Assembly: GCF_017896165.1 (NCBI RefSeq)
Contig: NZ_JAFCNB010000005.1
Location: 124,001-188,000, forward strand
DNA: 64,000 nt
Source of the DNA: Microbispora oryzae
GTDB lineage: Bacteria; Actinomycetota; Actinomycetes; Streptosporangiales; Streptosporangiaceae
Direction of reading: 5' to 3'
The notes under the pieces are model-generated. The model did no database searches. It saw nothing but the letters and a program-made list of their open reading frames with translations, and had not been told where the DNA came from. The number at the start of each line of letters is the position of its first letter. Position 1 is the stretch's first letter. Both the position numbers and the translations under genes were made by a program. Below, in pieces: positions 37,985 through 46,222 of the stretch.

Positions 37985-39679
37985 TTGGGCTGGGCTGAGA
38001 AACGAGGCGACTCCTTCCGGGCCCGCTGGCGGGCACCCGACGGGAAGCTGGAAAGCATGCCGGGGTTCGTCACCAAGCGGGCCGCCGAGCAGTACGCCGA
38101 CGACCAGGAAGCGAGGATCCGCGACGGCCGCTACATCGACCCGAAGGCCGGGCAGATCACTGTCTCCGAGTGGGTGAACCTGTGGTTCAAGGGCCTGGAC
38201 CTGGAGTGGTCCACGATGGAGAACTACGCCTACTACCTGCAGCGTTACGCGCTCCCCGCGTTCGGTAACCGGTCGTTGGCGTCGATCGCCCCCGAGGAGG
38301 TCGAAAGCTGGGAGAGGGACATCGTCCGCGACCTCCGCAAGTCGAAGAAGACCGCGGGGACGGCGCGGACGGTTCTCGGGGTGGCGCTGGGTGCGGCGGT
38401 CCCCTCCCGGATCCAGCTCAACCCGGCGGCGAGGAAACGTGCTACCGGGAAGAAAGCGGACCGCAGAGTCGAGAAGATCATGGAGAAGCGGCGGGAATGG
38501 GCGACGCCGCTCGAGGTCCTGCTCATGGCCGAGCGCATCGCGACACTGTCGGGCCATCAGAGCGACTTCGTCATGACCGTGTTCATCGGCTGGACTGGTG
38601 CCCGCTGGTCGGAGGCGGTCGGCCTGAGACCGCCCTTCCTGCAGAAAGAGCACGTCGATTTCGACTGGAAGCTGTACGAGCTCGACGGCTACTTCTACTT
38701 CGGGCCGCCGAAGGACGGGTCGATCCGCGCCGCCGACCTGCCGCCGTTCCTGAGGCGTCTACTCGACCGCCACCGCGAGGACCAGGCCATCACCCGGTGC
38801 ACCTGCCTCAAGGACGCCGAGGAACCCTACTGCTCGGGCGGGGAGTTCCTGTTCCTCGGCCCGGCCGGTGGCCATCCCCGCCGGTCGGACTTCGCGCGCC
38901 GGTTCTTCCGGCCCGCGGCTGACGGCTGGTATCCGGAGGAAGGCGGTAAGGCGGCCCGGCCGGCCATGCCCGTCCTGGCCGATGTGACGGCCTCGTGGCC
39001 GGGCGTGCCGCTCGTCGGCGCGGTGCCCGCCGCAGGGGAACCATATGAGGTGGCGTCCGGGATGCGGCGGCGGCCGGTCAAGTTGCCGGTGAACAGCCGG
39101 TCTTCGCGCGCCGACCTGGTGGCGTACGCGGTCGCGCAGGGAATGCCGGGCGAGGAGGCCCGGCTGCTCGGCCGGGACCAGCTGCTCGACCGGTACGTGC
39201 GGCCGGCGGCCCCGGAGGCGGTCGCCGCGTGGATGCCCGTGATGAAAGACCTCACCCCGCACGGGCTGCGGCATTCCATGGAGACGTGGATGGCCGAGGA
39301 CGGTATCGCCGAGGCGCTGCGGGACGAGCGGATGGGTCACATCGGCGACGGGTCGATGCGGTCGCACTACACGCATGTGTCCGAGGGGATGCGGGGCAAG
39401 CTCGTCGGGGCCCTGGAGGAGCGGTGGGAGCGGGCGCTGGCGGGGCGGGCCGAGCTGGAACGCGCGTGGGCCGGGCGGGGTCTTCCTGCGCGGTCGTCGG
39501 TGCCGCTGCTGGAGGAGCTCCTGGTGCCTTACCGGGAGAACGTCACGCCGATTACTCAGGCGCTGTCCGCGCGTGGGCTGCGGAGAGCACCCCGGGCAAG
39601 ATCCACTCCCATTCTGCGCCCAAAAACGGACATCGGGAGGAATGGGAGAGGCCGTTCCCAGGCTGGGAACGGCCTCTGA
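37985..39679 (+). CDS. int: Tyrosine integrase with large catalytic-domain insertion
   Basis: 564 residues from TTG 37985 (GGAGG upstream). N-terminal AP2-like arm (WAEKRGDSFRARWRAPDGKLE), SAM-like core-binding region (VSEWVNLWFKGLDLEWSTMENYAYYLQRYALPAFGN). Catalytic residues: Arg207 (TGARWSE), His426 and Arg429 (HGLRH), His452 (GHIG), Tyr462 (SHYTH). About 219 residues separate the first Arg from HxxR, roughly twice normal; the insertion (310-415) includes RADLVAYAVAQGMPGEEARLLGRDQLLDRY, which looks like a SAP helix-turn-helix. The C-terminal tail after 500 is basic. It recombines attP with the tRNA-Thr gene next to it. Confidence 0.93.
   Translation: MGWAEKRGDSFRARWRAPDGKLESMPGFVTKRAAEQYADDQEARIRDGRYIDPKAGQITVSEWVNLWFKGLDLEWSTMENYAYYLQRYALPAFGNRSLASIAPEEVESWERDIVRDLRKSKKTAGTARTVLGVALGAAVPSRIQLNPAARKRATGKKADRRVEKIMEKRREWATPLEVLLMAERIATLSGHQSDFVMTVFIGWTGARWSEAVGLRPPFLQKEHVDFDWKLYELDGYFYFGPPKDGSIRAADLPPFLRRLLDRHREDQAITRCTCLKDAEEPYCSGGEFLFLGPAGGHPRRSDFARRFFRPAADGWYPEEGGKAARPAMPVLADVTASWPGVPLVGAVPAAGEPYEVASGMRRRPVKLPVNSRSSRADLVAYAVAQGMPGEEARLLGRDQLLDRYVRPAAPEAVAAWMPVMKDLTPHGLRHSMETWMAEDGIAEALRDERMGHIGDGSMRSHYTHVSEGMRGKLVGALEERWERALAGRAELERAWAGRGLPARSSVPLLEELLVPYRENVTPITQALSARGLRRAPRARSTPILRPKTDIGRNGRGRSQAGNGL
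39647..39677. terminator. Bidirectional terminator shared by int and tRNA-Thr
   Basis: Perfect 14-bp stem (39647-39660 with 39664-39677) and a 3-nt loop, overlapping the first base of the integrase stop. It is the first hairpin after the tRNA gene on the other strand, so it can end both transcripts. Confidence 0.8.
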
Positions 39680-39686
39680 CCTGCGG

Positions 39687-39730
39687 AGCCGCCTAAGGGA
39701 ATCGAACCCTTGACCCCTTCATTACGAGTG
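39687..39730. other. Predicted attR core (3' half of tRNA-Thr)
   Basis: The 3' part of the tRNA, from discriminator to anticodon region, is the usual crossover segment for tRNA-targeting tyrosine integrases. The exact core cannot be set without attL, which lies left of the window. Confidence 0.5.
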
Positions 39731-39760
39731 AAGTGCTCTGGCCGACTGAGCTAAGGCGGC
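39687..39760 (-). tRNA. tRNA-Thr, anticodon CGT; prophage integration site
   Basis: 74 nt. Acceptor GCCGCCT / AGGCGGC, D arm with TAGCTCAGTCGGCCAGAGC, anticodon stem CTTCA / TGAAG with loop CTCGTAA (anticodon CGT, reads ACG), and T arm AAGGG-TTCGATT-CCCTT. The discriminator base is T; CCA is not encoded. The 3' end faces the integrase, 7 bp beyond its stop. Host genes start on the other side, so the tRNA remained intact after integration. Confidence 0.96.
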
Positions 39761-39828
39761 GCGCCGCGAACGGCTTCGCCAGTCTACAGGCTCGCGCGCG
39801 CCGCCGTACACGCGCCACACGCCGCCGG

Positions 39829-41376
39829 CTACGTGATCTTCGGGCAGACCGTTCCGCTCTTCGGCACGTGCAGGGAGATCAGGTAGTTCTCCACCGCCGT
39901 GTCCACGCAGCGTGATCCGGAGCGGTAGCCGGTGTGGCCGTCGCCGTCGAATCCGAGCAGGACACCCGACTTGAGCTCCGACGCCAGCCCCTTCGCCCAC
40001 TCGTACGGCGTGGCGGGGTCGCGGAGCGTGCCGACGACGAGGATCGGCGGTGCGCCCTCGGCCTTGATCGGCTCGTCCGCGCCGGTGGGCTTGACCGGCC
40101 AGTACGCGCACGGCAGCGAGCTCCACATGACGTACGACCCGAAGTGGGGCGATTCGACGGCGGCCTTGTCTGCGGCCTTGCGATAGTCACCCAGAGCGGT
40201 CGGATACGGGTGATCGAGGCAGTTGACCGCCATGTTGGCCTCGGTCTGGTTGGAGTATGACCCGTCGGCGTGCCGGTCGACCAGGAGGTCGGCCATGCGC
40301 AGCAGGGTGGTCCCGTCGCCCTTGAACGCGGCCTTCAGCGCCCGCCGCAGCGCCGGCCACGACTGTCGGTCGTAAAGGGGGGTGATGACCCCGAGGACCG
40401 TCCACGCCTCGCCGAGCCGGCGGCCGTCCTTGAGGTCGTTCCGCAGCGGCTGCCCGTCGGCCCGCTTGAGCAGGGCTCCGACCTCGGCGAGCGCGCCGTC
40501 GACCGTACGGCTGGTGAACGGGTTGTCCTGCTGCTTCAGCGAGTCTTCGACGAACGCCCGCAACGCGACCTCGAAGCCCTCGGCCTGCACCTCGTTGGCC
40601 CTGAGCGACGGTACGGCCGGGTCGACCGCGCCGTCGAGCACCAGGGCGCGCACCTGCTTGGGGAACAGCCCGGCGTATGTCGCCCCGAGGAAGGTCCCGT
40701 ACGACTTGCCGAGGTAGGTGAAGCCGGGATCGCGGACGACGCCGCGGAGCACGTCCATGTCGCGTGCCGCGTCGACGGTGCTCACGTGCGGCAGCAGCCG
40801 GGCCGACTTGGCCTCGCAGCCGGCGGCGAAGTCTTTCGAGCCCTTCTCCAGCGCCTTCACCTCGGCGTGGTCGTCCGGGCTCGCGTCGAGGCCCACGAAC
40901 GCGTCGAGTTGCGAGTTCGACAGGCACTTGACGGGAGACGACTCGCCCACACCGCGCGGGTCGAAGCCGACGACGTCGAAGCGGGCGCGCAGGCTGTCCG
41001 GGAACAGCGAGCGGGCGGCGCGGGTGTACTGGACGCCCGACCCGCCGGGGCCGCCGGGATTGATGAAGAGCGACCCGATTCTCTGGCCCGTCGCGGGCAG
41101 CCGGATGACGCTCAGTGAGATCCGCTCCCCCGAAGGGGCGGAGTAGTCGAGCGGCACCTCGACACGGGCGCACTGGAACCCGCCCCCGCAGCCCGTCCAG
41201 GAGGGCCGCTGGTCGTAGAACGGCTGCAGCGCCGCGGTGGGTGCGGTGATCCGCGCCGGTGCGGAACCGCCGCCGCCCGGCCCCTGCCCGGTGGAGCATC
41301 CGCCCACCAGCAACAGTGCCGCCGCCGCCAGGCGGCAGAGGGCGGTACGCCTCACAGTGTGGCTGGCCGTTCGCAT
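39829..41376 (-). CDS. Secreted alpha/beta-hydrolase of the TAP (tripeptidyl aminopeptidase) type
   Basis: 515 residues. Signal peptide with lipobox (ALLLVGGCSTG). The alpha/beta-hydrolase core has the oxyanion region NPGGPGGSG, the nucleophile elbow GKSYG (Ser near 220), Asp in GTLRDPATP and His in GDGHTGY, a complete triad. C-terminal TAP-like domain (CAYWPVKPTG, CVDTAVENYL) has the usual cysteines. It removes tripeptides from proteins in the cell wall space, or acts as an esterase of that family. It stands alone after the response regulator, same direction, with 114 bp between. Confidence 0.9.
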   Translation of the reverse strand: MRTASHTVRRTALCRLAAAALLLVGGCSTGQGPGGGGSAPARITAPTAALQPFYDQRPSWTGCGGGFQCARVEVPLDYSAPSGERISLSVIRLPATGQRIGSLFINPGGPGGSGVQYTRAARSLFPDSLRARFDVVGFDPRGVGESSPVKCLSNSQLDAFVGLDASPDDHAEVKALEKGSKDFAAGCEAKSARLLPHVSTVDAARDMDVLRGVVRDPGFTYLGKSYGTFLGATYAGLFPKQVRALVLDGAVDPAVPSLRANEVQAEGFEVALRAFVEDSLKQQDNPFTSRTVDGALAEVGALLKRADGQPLRNDLKDGRRLGEAWTVLGVITPLYDRQSWPALRRALKAAFKGDGTTLLRMADLLVDRHADGSYSNQTEANMAVNCLDHPYPTALGDYRKAADKAAVESPHFGSYVMWSSLPCAYWPVKPTGADEPIKAEGAPPILVVGTLRDPATPYEWAKGLASELKSGVLLGFDGDGHTGYRSGSRCVDTAVENYLISLHVPKSGTVCPKIT

Positions 41377-41490
41377 ACGTGTCGCTTTCTGTCCCCTGTC
41401 GCGTCCGTCGCCGATAACGAACGCGCATCGAGACCAGCATGCCGTCCTGGAGCGGCTCGGGCCACTAAGCGGCGCGGCCTGCCGCGATAT

Positions 41491-42156
41491 CTACCTGGGC
41501 GGTTGTGTTCCGGCGACGCCGTTCTCCCACGCCCAAGCGGCTACTTCGACCCGGTTTCGCACCCCAAGCTTGGCCTGAATTCCCGCTATGTGGGTTTTGA
41601 CGGTGCTCAGCGAGATGAAGAGCTCCGCGGCGATCTCCTGGTTGGTACGACCCCTGGCGACGGCCCTGACGACCTCGGTCTCGCGCTCGGACAGCGGCCG
41701 CGCCGGACCGGCGGAGGCCGGGGCCGGGGTGGCGGCCAGGCGGCGGAGCAGCCGCAGGGTGACCGAGGGCGAGACGAGGGCGTCCCCCGCGCCGGCGGCA
41801 CGCACCGCCTCGACGAGCATGACCGGGCCCGCGTCCTTCAGCACGAACCCGACGGCGCCGCCGCGGAGCGCTCCGTAGACGTAGTCGTCGAGGTCGAAGG
41901 TGGTGACCACGACCACCCGCAGGGGGTCGGCGACGCCGGGGCCGGCGAGCGCGCGAGTGACCTCGATGCCGTCCAGGCGGGGCATCCGGATGTCGACGAG
42001 GCACACGTCGGGGCGCAGCCGCCGGGCCAGCTCGATCGCCTCGACCCCGTCGGCGGCCTCCGCGACCACGCTGATGTCGGGCTGGTTCTCCAGGATCAGC
42101 CGCAGGCCGCTCCGCACCATCGCCTGGTCGTCGGCGAGCAGCACCCTGATCGTCAT
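41491..42156 (-). CDS. NarL/LuxR-family response regulator
   Basis: 221 residues from ATG 42156, overlapping the kinase stop (ATGA). Receiver: acidic pocket LLADDQAM, phospho-acceptor Asp in CLVDIRMP (about 54), VVVVTTFD and Lys in VLKDAG. C-terminal LuxR helix-turn-helix: LSERETEVVRAVARGRTNQEIAAELFISLSTVKTHIAGIQAKLG. Partner of the adjacent kinase; would activate or repress unknown targets, perhaps the peptidase gene just downstream or the divergent DUF418 gene. Confidence 0.95.
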   Translation of the reverse strand: MTIRVLLADDQAMVRSGLRLILENQPDISVVAEAADGVEAIELARRLRPDVCLVDIRMPRLDGIEVTRALAGPGVADPLRVVVVTTFDLDDYVYGALRGGAVGFVLKDAGPVMLVEAVRAAGAGDALVSPSVTLRLLRRLAATPAPASAGPARPLSERETEVVRAVARGRTNQEIAAELFISLSTVKTHIAGIQAKLGVRNRVEVAAWAWENGVAGTQPPR

Positions 42157-43358
42157 CGGCGGTCCCGGACGGGAGCGGGCAGCGTGGCCCGCACCGACCA
42201 GCCGCCGACGGCGCGCGGGCCGGCGAACAGGGCGCCGCCGAGGGCCTCGGCCCGCTCGCGCATGCCGACCAGTCCGTATCCGCCGCGCCGGGGCAGTCGC
42301 GCGGCGGCGGGCGGAGCGTCGTCGAGGACCTCGACGACGAGGGTGTCGCCGTCGCGAGTCACGCCGATCGTGACCGCGGTCGCGTTCGCGGCGTGCCTGG
42401 CGATGTTGGTCAGCGACTCCTGCACGATCCGGTAGACGGTGCCGGCGACCTCGGGCGGCCAGGCCGACTCGTCCTCTCCGTCGGGCAGGCGCAGGTGTAC
42501 GGCGGGGCCGTGCCCGCCGAAGCGTTCGACCAGGTCGCCCAACCGTTCGCCGAACGTCGCGGGGGCGGCGTCGTCGGCGTCGCGGAGCAGCCCGACGACG
42601 CGGCGCATCGCGGCGAGCGCCTCCGACCCGGCGGACTCGATGCCCGCCAGGGTGTCGTCCAGTTGCCCGGGACGGGGCCCGGGATGCCGGCCCGCCACAA
42701 GCCGGGCCGCCTGGGCCTGGAGCACGATGGCGGTGACGTGGCGGGCGACCACGTCGTGCAGTTCCCTGGCGATCTCCAGGCGTTCGTCGCGTCGCACCTT
42801 GTCGGCGACGAACCGGCGGCGGGCGGCCAGCAGCCGCAGGCCCAGCCCGACGGCGACGGCGGCCAGCCACGTCACCGCGTTCAGCGACGTCACGGCGGGA
42901 ACCCCCGCGGTGAACGCGTGGGCGGTGACGACGCTGCCACCGGCCACGGCGAGCCCTCCGGCCGCGACCGCGCAGGCCGCCCGGGCGGGCAGGGCGCTGA
43001 TCGCGGATCCGACGAGTACGGAGAGGGCCAGGGCTGTGGCGGGGCCCGGCTCGCTCGGCAGGCCGGCGAACCGGGCGACCGGAAGGGCGACCGCGGTAAC
43101 TGCCAGGCCCCCTGCGGCCGCCCACGCCCGGTTCCACCGGCGAAGCAGTGCGATCGTACTTACGACGGCCCCGGTCGCGCAGTCGAACGCCCAGTAGGCG
43201 CCGCCCCATCTGTCGGCGATCTTGCCGGCCCAGAAGGCGAGGACCCCCGCGAGCGCGACGCCGAGCGCGACGTCCGCCGCGATCGCGGCCCGCCGCCCCC
43301 GCGAGGCGTACGGCGGGGCGATCGGGTCGGACGGAAGCCGGACGGCGGAAGCGCTCAC
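42153..43358 (-). CDS. Sensor histidine kinase of the HisKA_3 type
   Basis: 401 residues from GTG 43358 (earlier starts extend into the divergent promoter area). Several transmembrane segments in residues 20-190 and no large external sensor. Dimerisation box ERLEIARELHDVVARHVTAIVLQAQ with phospho-His, then HATPase N-box YRIVQESLTNIARHA and GYGLVGMRERAEALGG. Typical DesK/NarX-like membrane sensor. Signal unknown. Co-transcribed with the regulator that follows. Confidence 0.92.
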   Translation of the reverse strand: MSASAVRLPSDPIAPPYASRGRRAAIAADVALGVALAGVLAFWAGKIADRWGGAYWAFDCATGAVVSTIALLRRWNRAWAAAGGLAVTAVALPVARFAGLPSEPGPATALALSVLVGSAISALPARAACAVAAGGLAVAGGSVVTAHAFTAGVPAVTSLNAVTWLAAVAVGLGLRLLAARRRFVADKVRRDERLEIARELHDVVARHVTAIVLQAQAARLVAGRHPGPRPGQLDDTLAGIESAGSEALAAMRRVVGLLRDADDAAPATFGERLGDLVERFGGHGPAVHLRLPDGEDESAWPPEVAGTVYRIVQESLTNIARHAANATAVTIGVTRDGDTLVVEVLDDAPPAAARLPRRGGYGLVGMRERAEALGGALFAGPRAVGGWSVRATLPAPVRDRR

Positions 43359-43477
43359 GCCGTACAGGCTAAGAAATGCCCGGCGGCGGCAGAACCGGCC
43401 GAAAGTATGGTCGGCGCCGCGGGAACCGGGATTTCGGCCGATACCGGCCCCGATCCGGAGCCCGCACGATCGGGCCC

Positions 43478-44560
43478 ATGCCATCTGAAGACCTTCATCA
43501 CCGCCGACGTACCGGCCCGGCTCCGGTCTCCGCCGGCGCGGCACCCACCACCACGGCGGGACGGCCGCGCATCACGGCGCTGGACGTGATACGCGGCTTC
43601 GCGCTGTGCGGCATCCTCGTCGCGAACGTCAAGCCGATCTCCCATGTGGGGCTCGCCGCCGTCGGGGCGGTGCCGGCCGGCTCCCAGGACGCGGCCGCCT
43701 GGCCGATGTTCTTCGTCGAGCAGCGTTTCTATCCGATCTTCTCGTTCCTCTTCGGCGTGGGCTTCTCCCTGCTGTTCGAGTCCGCAGCCGACCGGGTGGC
43801 CCGTCCCCGGGCGATCCTGCTGCGCCGGCTCCTGGTGCTGCTCGGTCTCGGCCTGGCGCACATGTTCCTGTTGTGGCGTGGCGACATCCTCACTGTCTAC
43901 GCGGTCACCGGGCTGGTGGTGCTGCTGCCGTCCACCTGGCTGCCCCGGTGGGCGGTGGCCGGTCTCGCCACGGCGTCTCTCGTGGCGGCGCTGGTCTTCC
44001 AAGGCGGCCAGTTCGCCGTGATCCCCGGGCTGTTCCTGCTGGGCTCCGCGCTCACCCGGTACGGCGTGATCGGCCGGATCGAGCGGTCCACCCGGGTGCC
44101 TGCCCTGCTCGGCCTGGCACTCGCGGCCGCCGCGGCGCCCACCCTGTGGGCGCAGGCGCGTTTCCAGAGCACGGACCCGCTGGGGGACGGTTTCCGCGTC
44201 TCCTTCCCGCTGGGCGGGCTGCTGGTCGCGGGCGCGTACGTGTGCGTGCTGCTGGTCCTGCTCAGGACGCCGCTGCGGCCGGCGCTGCGGGCCGTGTTCG
44301 CGCCGCTCGGCCGGATGGCGCTGACCAACTACCTCACCGCCACGATGCTCGTTCTCGCGGTGGGCCACGTCGCCGGCGGCTCCGACGCCTGGTCTGACAC
44401 CACCGTTCTCCTGATCGCCGGAGCGATCCTCACGGTGCAGTGGGGCTGGTCCACCCTGTGGCTGCGCCGGTTCCGGCAGGGGCCGCTCGAATGGCTGTGG
44501 CGCTGGGCCACCTGGGGCCGCCGCCCGCCCTTCGTGCGATCACACCGTCCGGAGAAGTGA
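43478..44560 (+). CDS. DUF418 family membrane protein
   Basis: 360 residues from ATG 43478. After a basic N-terminus comes the family start RITALDVIRGFALCGILVANVKPI. Then about eight transmembrane segments, with FFVEQRFYPIFSFLFGVGFSLLFE and RRLLVLLGLGLAHMFLLWRGDILTVYAV as typical loops. The C-terminal DUF418 part is APLGRMALTNYLTATMLVLAVGHV and TVQWGWSTLWLRRFRQGPLEWLWRWATWG. Possible transporter or acyl-transfer role; not known. Divergent from the two-component pair. Stop next to the opposite kinase gene. Confidence 0.88.
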   Translation: MPSEDLHHRRRTGPAPVSAGAAPTTTAGRPRITALDVIRGFALCGILVANVKPISHVGLAAVGAVPAGSQDAAAWPMFFVEQRFYPIFSFLFGVGFSLLFESAADRVARPRAILLRRLLVLLGLGLAHMFLLWRGDILTVYAVTGLVVLLPSTWLPRWAVAGLATASLVAALVFQGGQFAVIPGLFLLGSALTRYGVIGRIERSTRVPALLGLALAAAAAPTLWAQARFQSTDPLGDGFRVSFPLGGLLVAGAYVCVLLVLLRTPLRPALRAVFAPLGRMALTNYLTATMLVLAVGHVAGGSDAWSDTTVLLIAGAILTVQWGWSTLWLRRFRQGPLEWLWRWATWGRRPPFVRSHRPEK

Positions 44561-45946
44561 CTATCGGCAGAGGGGCAGGCGGACGACCAGGCGCGCGCCC
44601 TTGGCGCTGTCCGCCACGACGAGGTCGCCGCCGTGGATCTCGGCGATCCGCCGGGCGATGGGAAGCCCGAGCCCCACGCCTCCGGCCCCCCTGCTGCGGG
44701 CGGTGTCGACCCGGGCGAACCGGAGGAAGACCCTTTCGCGTTCGTGCTCGGCGATGCCCTGACCGTCGTCGGCCACCTCGATGACCGCCGCGCCGTCCCG
44801 GAACCGCCGGCCGTACGTGGGATCCCCGGGCTCCGCCCGTACGGTGACCGTGACGCACGACTCGGCATGGCGATCGGCGTTGTCGAGGAGCCTGACGAGG
44901 AGTTGGGCGAGCCGGGCGCGGTCGGCGAGGACCGTCACCCCGGGGGCCAGCCGCCGCACCACTTCGCTGGACATGTGCCGGCGGCGCACCTCCGCCGCGA
45001 CGAGCTCCGACACGTCGATCTTCTGCCGGTGGAGGTCGACGCCGTGGTCCAGCTGGGCCAGCGTCAGCAGGTCGTAGGTGATCGACTGAAGCCGCTCCAG
45101 GCTGGGCAGCACGGCCTCGCACAGCCGGATCGGGTCGGTCTCGGCGGGCGCCAGCAGCGCGTCCTCCACCTGCGCGCGGATGGCGGCGATGGGAGTGCGC
45201 AGTTCGTGGGAGGCGTCGGAGGTGAAGCGGCGTTGCTGCTGGAGGGCGCCCTCCAGCCGGTCGAGTGTGTGGTTGACGCTGCGGGCGAGCCGGTAGACCT
45301 CGTCCTTCGCCGAGGGGATCGGGACGCGCCGTCCCACGTCGCCGCCGCTGATCTCGTCGAGCTCGGCCCGGATCTCGTCCACCGGCCGGAGCGAGCTGGT
45401 GACGGTGCGCCGCGTGGCGCAGGCGACCGCCACTGTGAACCCGATCGTGCCGGCGATCAGCAGAGCCAGCGCGGACCCGTAGGTATAGAAGGGCAGCACC
45501 GGCGCCGCACTGTAGACGACCCAGTCTCCATCGCGATACACCTGCCGGGCCACCACGATGTGGCATCGGCGGAAGACGGAGTCGCAGACCTCGCCGCTGG
45601 CCGTCTGCCGGGGCGGCTTCGGTCTGAAGCCAGCCATGGGAGGCTTGCCACGGAGATCGGCGGTCGACGCGACCACCCGGCCGCTGGGGTCGACCACCTG
45701 GACGGGGCGGATCTCGTTCTTCGGGATGGGCGGAAGCGGGTCGATGATCTCTCCCCGGTCCACGTAGTAGGCGGTCAGCTCCCCGACGTCGCTCACGTCC
45801 CTGATCAGGTTCTGGGTGGCCATCCGGTTCAGGGAAAAGAGCATGACGGCGGAGAACGTGATGCAGAGCAGCCCCACCACGAAGGCCGTGAGCGTCGTCA
45901 GGCGGGCTCTCATCGAGAGCCCGCCGACGAACGTCCTGGCCGCCAT
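44561..45946 (-). CDS. Orphan HAMP sensor histidine kinase
   Basis: 461 residues from ATG 45946 (GGAG 9 nt upstream). Transmembrane helix (LTTLTAFVVGLLCITFSAVML), an extracytoplasmic domain of about 110 residues with EVCDSVFRRCHIVV (two Cys), second transmembrane helix (SALALLIAGTIGFTVAVACA), HAMP (RPVDEIRAELDEISGGDVGRRVPIP). Phospho-His in TSDASHELRTPIAAI, N-box LLVRLLDNADRHA, DDGQGI, GGVGLGLPIARRI. No response regulator lies next to it, unusual for this class; the partner may have been lost or sits elsewhere. Confidence 0.9.
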   Translation of the reverse strand: MAARTFVGGLSMRARLTTLTAFVVGLLCITFSAVMLFSLNRMATQNLIRDVSDVGELTAYYVDRGEIIDPLPPIPKNEIRPVQVVDPSGRVVASTADLRGKPPMAGFRPKPPRQTASGEVCDSVFRRCHIVVARQVYRDGDWVVYSAAPVLPFYTYGSALALLIAGTIGFTVAVACATRRTVTSSLRPVDEIRAELDEISGGDVGRRVPIPSAKDEVYRLARSVNHTLDRLEGALQQQRRFTSDASHELRTPIAAIRAQVEDALLAPAETDPIRLCEAVLPSLERLQSITYDLLTLAQLDHGVDLHRQKIDVSELVAAEVRRRHMSSEVVRRLAPGVTVLADRARLAQLLVRLLDNADRHAESCVTVTVRAEPGDPTYGRRFRDGAAVIEVADDGQGIAEHERERVFLRFARVDTARSRGAGGVGLGLPIARRIAEIHGGDLVVADSAKGARLVVRLPLCR

Positions 45947-46080
45947 CCTGATTCTCTCCGCCGAGATGGGAAGGGTTACGTGGTCACGCCGATCGGGCGG
46001 ACACCGATGAGACGTCACGCCCGAGGGCTTGAGCCATAAGAGATGGTTTCATTGCCAAGCAGCATGAAGCATGACAATCG

Positions 46081-46109
46081 GGACATTTTGCCCTATGTAT
46101 TCGGACATT
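46081..46109. promoter_or_regulatory. Direct repeats in the kinase upstream region
   Basis: GGACATT occurs at 46081-46087 and 46103-46109, 22 bp apart (about two helix turns), in the only AT-rich stretch upstream of the kinase. Leftward TTGGCG followed after 17 bp by TAGGGC overlaps them and may be the promoter. Candidate binding site of a response regulator. Confidence 0.35.
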
Positions 46110-46144
46110 ATTCGCCAAGATTGAAGAACCGCCTGAGTTTGGTA

Positions 46145-46182
46145 CGCGCCGGTTGGACGTCCGATGACGTCCAACCGGCGCG
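46145..46182 (-). terminator. Very strong intrinsic terminator
   Basis: Perfect 17-bp stem (46145-46161 with 46166-46182), loop CGAT. It lies 41 bp beyond the stop of the glycosidase remnant and upstream of the kinase. Confidence 0.85.
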
Positions 46183-46222
46183 GGTCCTCAGGGGGTGAAG
46201 CGGGTGTGATCCCGTGGCCGGA

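Larger units (their letters stand above)
1..39694. mobile_element. Temperate actinobacterial prophage, right part; left end outside window
   Basis: A continuous block of phage-type genes runs from the portal start at the left edge to a tyrosine integrase that stops 8 bp short of a tRNA-Thr gene. Terminase, portal, replication initiator, ThyX, XRE repressor candidates and integrase give the usual temperate-phage layout: late genes left, early genes centre, immunity and integration right. Nearly all early genes are leftward with 4-bp or longer overlaps. The right boundary is set by the tRNA 3' end; the left boundary and attL are not in the window. I saw no disrupted phage gene, so the element may be intact. 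Confidence 0.93.

Noticed and set aside
41491..43209. Single 572-codon frame joining kinase and regulator
   Set aside because: Only the last 221 codons are the regulator; the upstream part is an out-of-frame reading of the kinase gene.
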